NCBI GenBank assembly: GCA_014871545.1
Contig: WGSR01000097.1
Location: 1-6,096 of the forward strand
DNA: 6,096 nucleotides
Source of the DNA: Collinsella sp.
Lineage (GTDB): Bacteria; Actinomycetota; Coriobacteriia; Coriobacteriales; Coriobacteriaceae
Direction: 5' to 3'
Part shown: one piece after another, positions 5,536-6,096 of the stretch
Position numbering within the stretch: position 1 is the first letter of the stretch
How the letters are laid out: each line of letters starts with the position of its first letter
Notes under the pieces: model-generated
The model's database searches: none
What the model saw: only the letters and a program-made list of their open reading frames with translations
Told to the model about the DNA's origin: nothing
Made by a program: the position numbers and the translations under genes

Positions 5536-6096
5536 ATGGACAAGGCTGAGTTGCGGCGGGCGGTGATTGCTCGGCGCGATGCTCTTGATTTGGACTTGCG
5601 GGCAGCGAAGTCTGCCGTTATCTGCGCGCGGCTTGTTGAGCTGTTGGATCGCTTGGATGCCGCGGCGCCGCACACCGTTGCCATCTATGCCGCGATGGGC
5701 TCCGAAGTTGACCCAGCCGCGTTTGCCGCTGCGGCCGCCAAACGCGGCTGGCGCGTGGCCTATCCGTGCATGCTCTCGGCAATTGATGCCGCAGCTTGTG
5801 GCCAGCGCATGTGCATGCGGGCAGTTGCCGCCGACGATGCGTCCGCGGCTCCGTTTATCGCCCACCCCACACGGGCTTTCGCGGCCATAAACATCGACAG
5901 CGGCCGCTTCCCTATCGTGCCTGCCGAAGCTCTCGACATGATCGTCATGCCGCTCGTAGCATTCGACCGCGCCGGCACGCGCCTAGGCTACGGCGGCGGC
6001 TGCTATGACCGCTACCTGCCCATGCTCTCGCCCGTATGTCAAATCGTCGGCATCGCCTTTGACGAACAGCGCGTCGACCACGTTCCCACCGACGCC
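5536..6096 (+). CDS. 5-formyltetrahydrofolate cyclo-ligase (MTHFS), 3' end outside window
   Basis: The first 187 residues are present; the family is usually 180-205 long, so perhaps 10-25 residues are missing. The enzyme uses ATP to convert 5-formyl-THF to 5,10-methenyl-THF in the cytosol, returning a storage or inhibitory folate to one-carbon metabolism. The E. coli homologue is fau/ygfA. Visible signatures: the N-terminal helix MDKAELRRAVIARRDAL with K3 and R7/R8 suited to phosphate binding, VAIYAAMGSEVD (E57 expected in the folate pocket), VAYP at 74-77, and the hallmark PLVAFDRAGTRLGYGGGCYDRYL at about 139-161. In the usual GYGGGYYDR motif the first Tyr is Cys here (C156), probably tolerated. 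The start is ATG 5536, supported by GGAGAGAGGG at 5521-5530. The frame has no stop before the window end. It has no operon partner upstream, because a terminator closes the peptidase gene. Confidence 0.95.
   Translation, partial: MDKAELRRAVIARRDALDLDLRAAKSAVICARLVELLDRLDAAAPHTVAIYAAMGSEVDPAAFAAAAAKRGWRVAYPCMLSAIDAAACGQRMCMRAVAADDASAAPFIAHPTRAFAAINIDSGRFPIVPAEALDMIVMPLVAFDRAGTRLGYGGGCYDRYLPMLSPVCQIVGIAFDEQRVDHVPTDA

Overview
The window looks like a high-GC gut actinomycete chromosome, probably class Coriobacteriia and possibly Collinsella. This is inferred from the GC-rich codon use, the style of the proteins and the repeat-laden spacers. No marker gene in the window proves it.

Layout: bases 1-127 hold no recognisable gene. 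A minus-strand gene (1594 down to 128) encodes an AlbA_2/Schlafen-type putative DNA-binding protein with a GHKL-like ATPase region and a C-terminal winged helix. A 532-base divergent spacer (1595-2126) follows, rich in two unrelated repeat families. Next is a large plus-strand gene (2127-5171) for a cytosolic M16C (PreP/Cym1-type) zinc metallopeptidase with all expected catalytic residues. It has a plausible promoter and ribosome binding site at its start and a clear rho-independent terminator just after its stop. A second repeat-rich spacer (5172-5535) precedes a plus-strand 5-formyltetrahydrofolate cyclo-ligase gene (from 5536), cut by the window end shortly before its expected C terminus.

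The three genes do not form an obvious pathway. The regulator-like gene is divergent from the peptidase gene, and the peptidase unit is closed by its own terminator, so the cyclo-ligase probably has its own promoter. The peptidase is probably a housekeeping oligopeptide-degrading enzyme. The cyclo-ligase returns 5-formyl-THF to the active folate pool.

The most interesting content is intergenic. There are four distinct repeat architectures: (a) GTTATCTCTC boxes inside two near-identical 34-bp repeats upstream of the regulator gene; (b) five copies of a 20-bp box, two forward and three reverse, ending 8 bp before the peptidase -35; (c) two inverted-repeat pairs spaced exactly 81 bp apart after the peptidase terminator; (d) a 13-bp stem with a REP-like core directly before the cyclo-ligase ribosome binding site. 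Whether these are operators, RNA structures or dispersed repetitive elements cannot be settled from this window alone.
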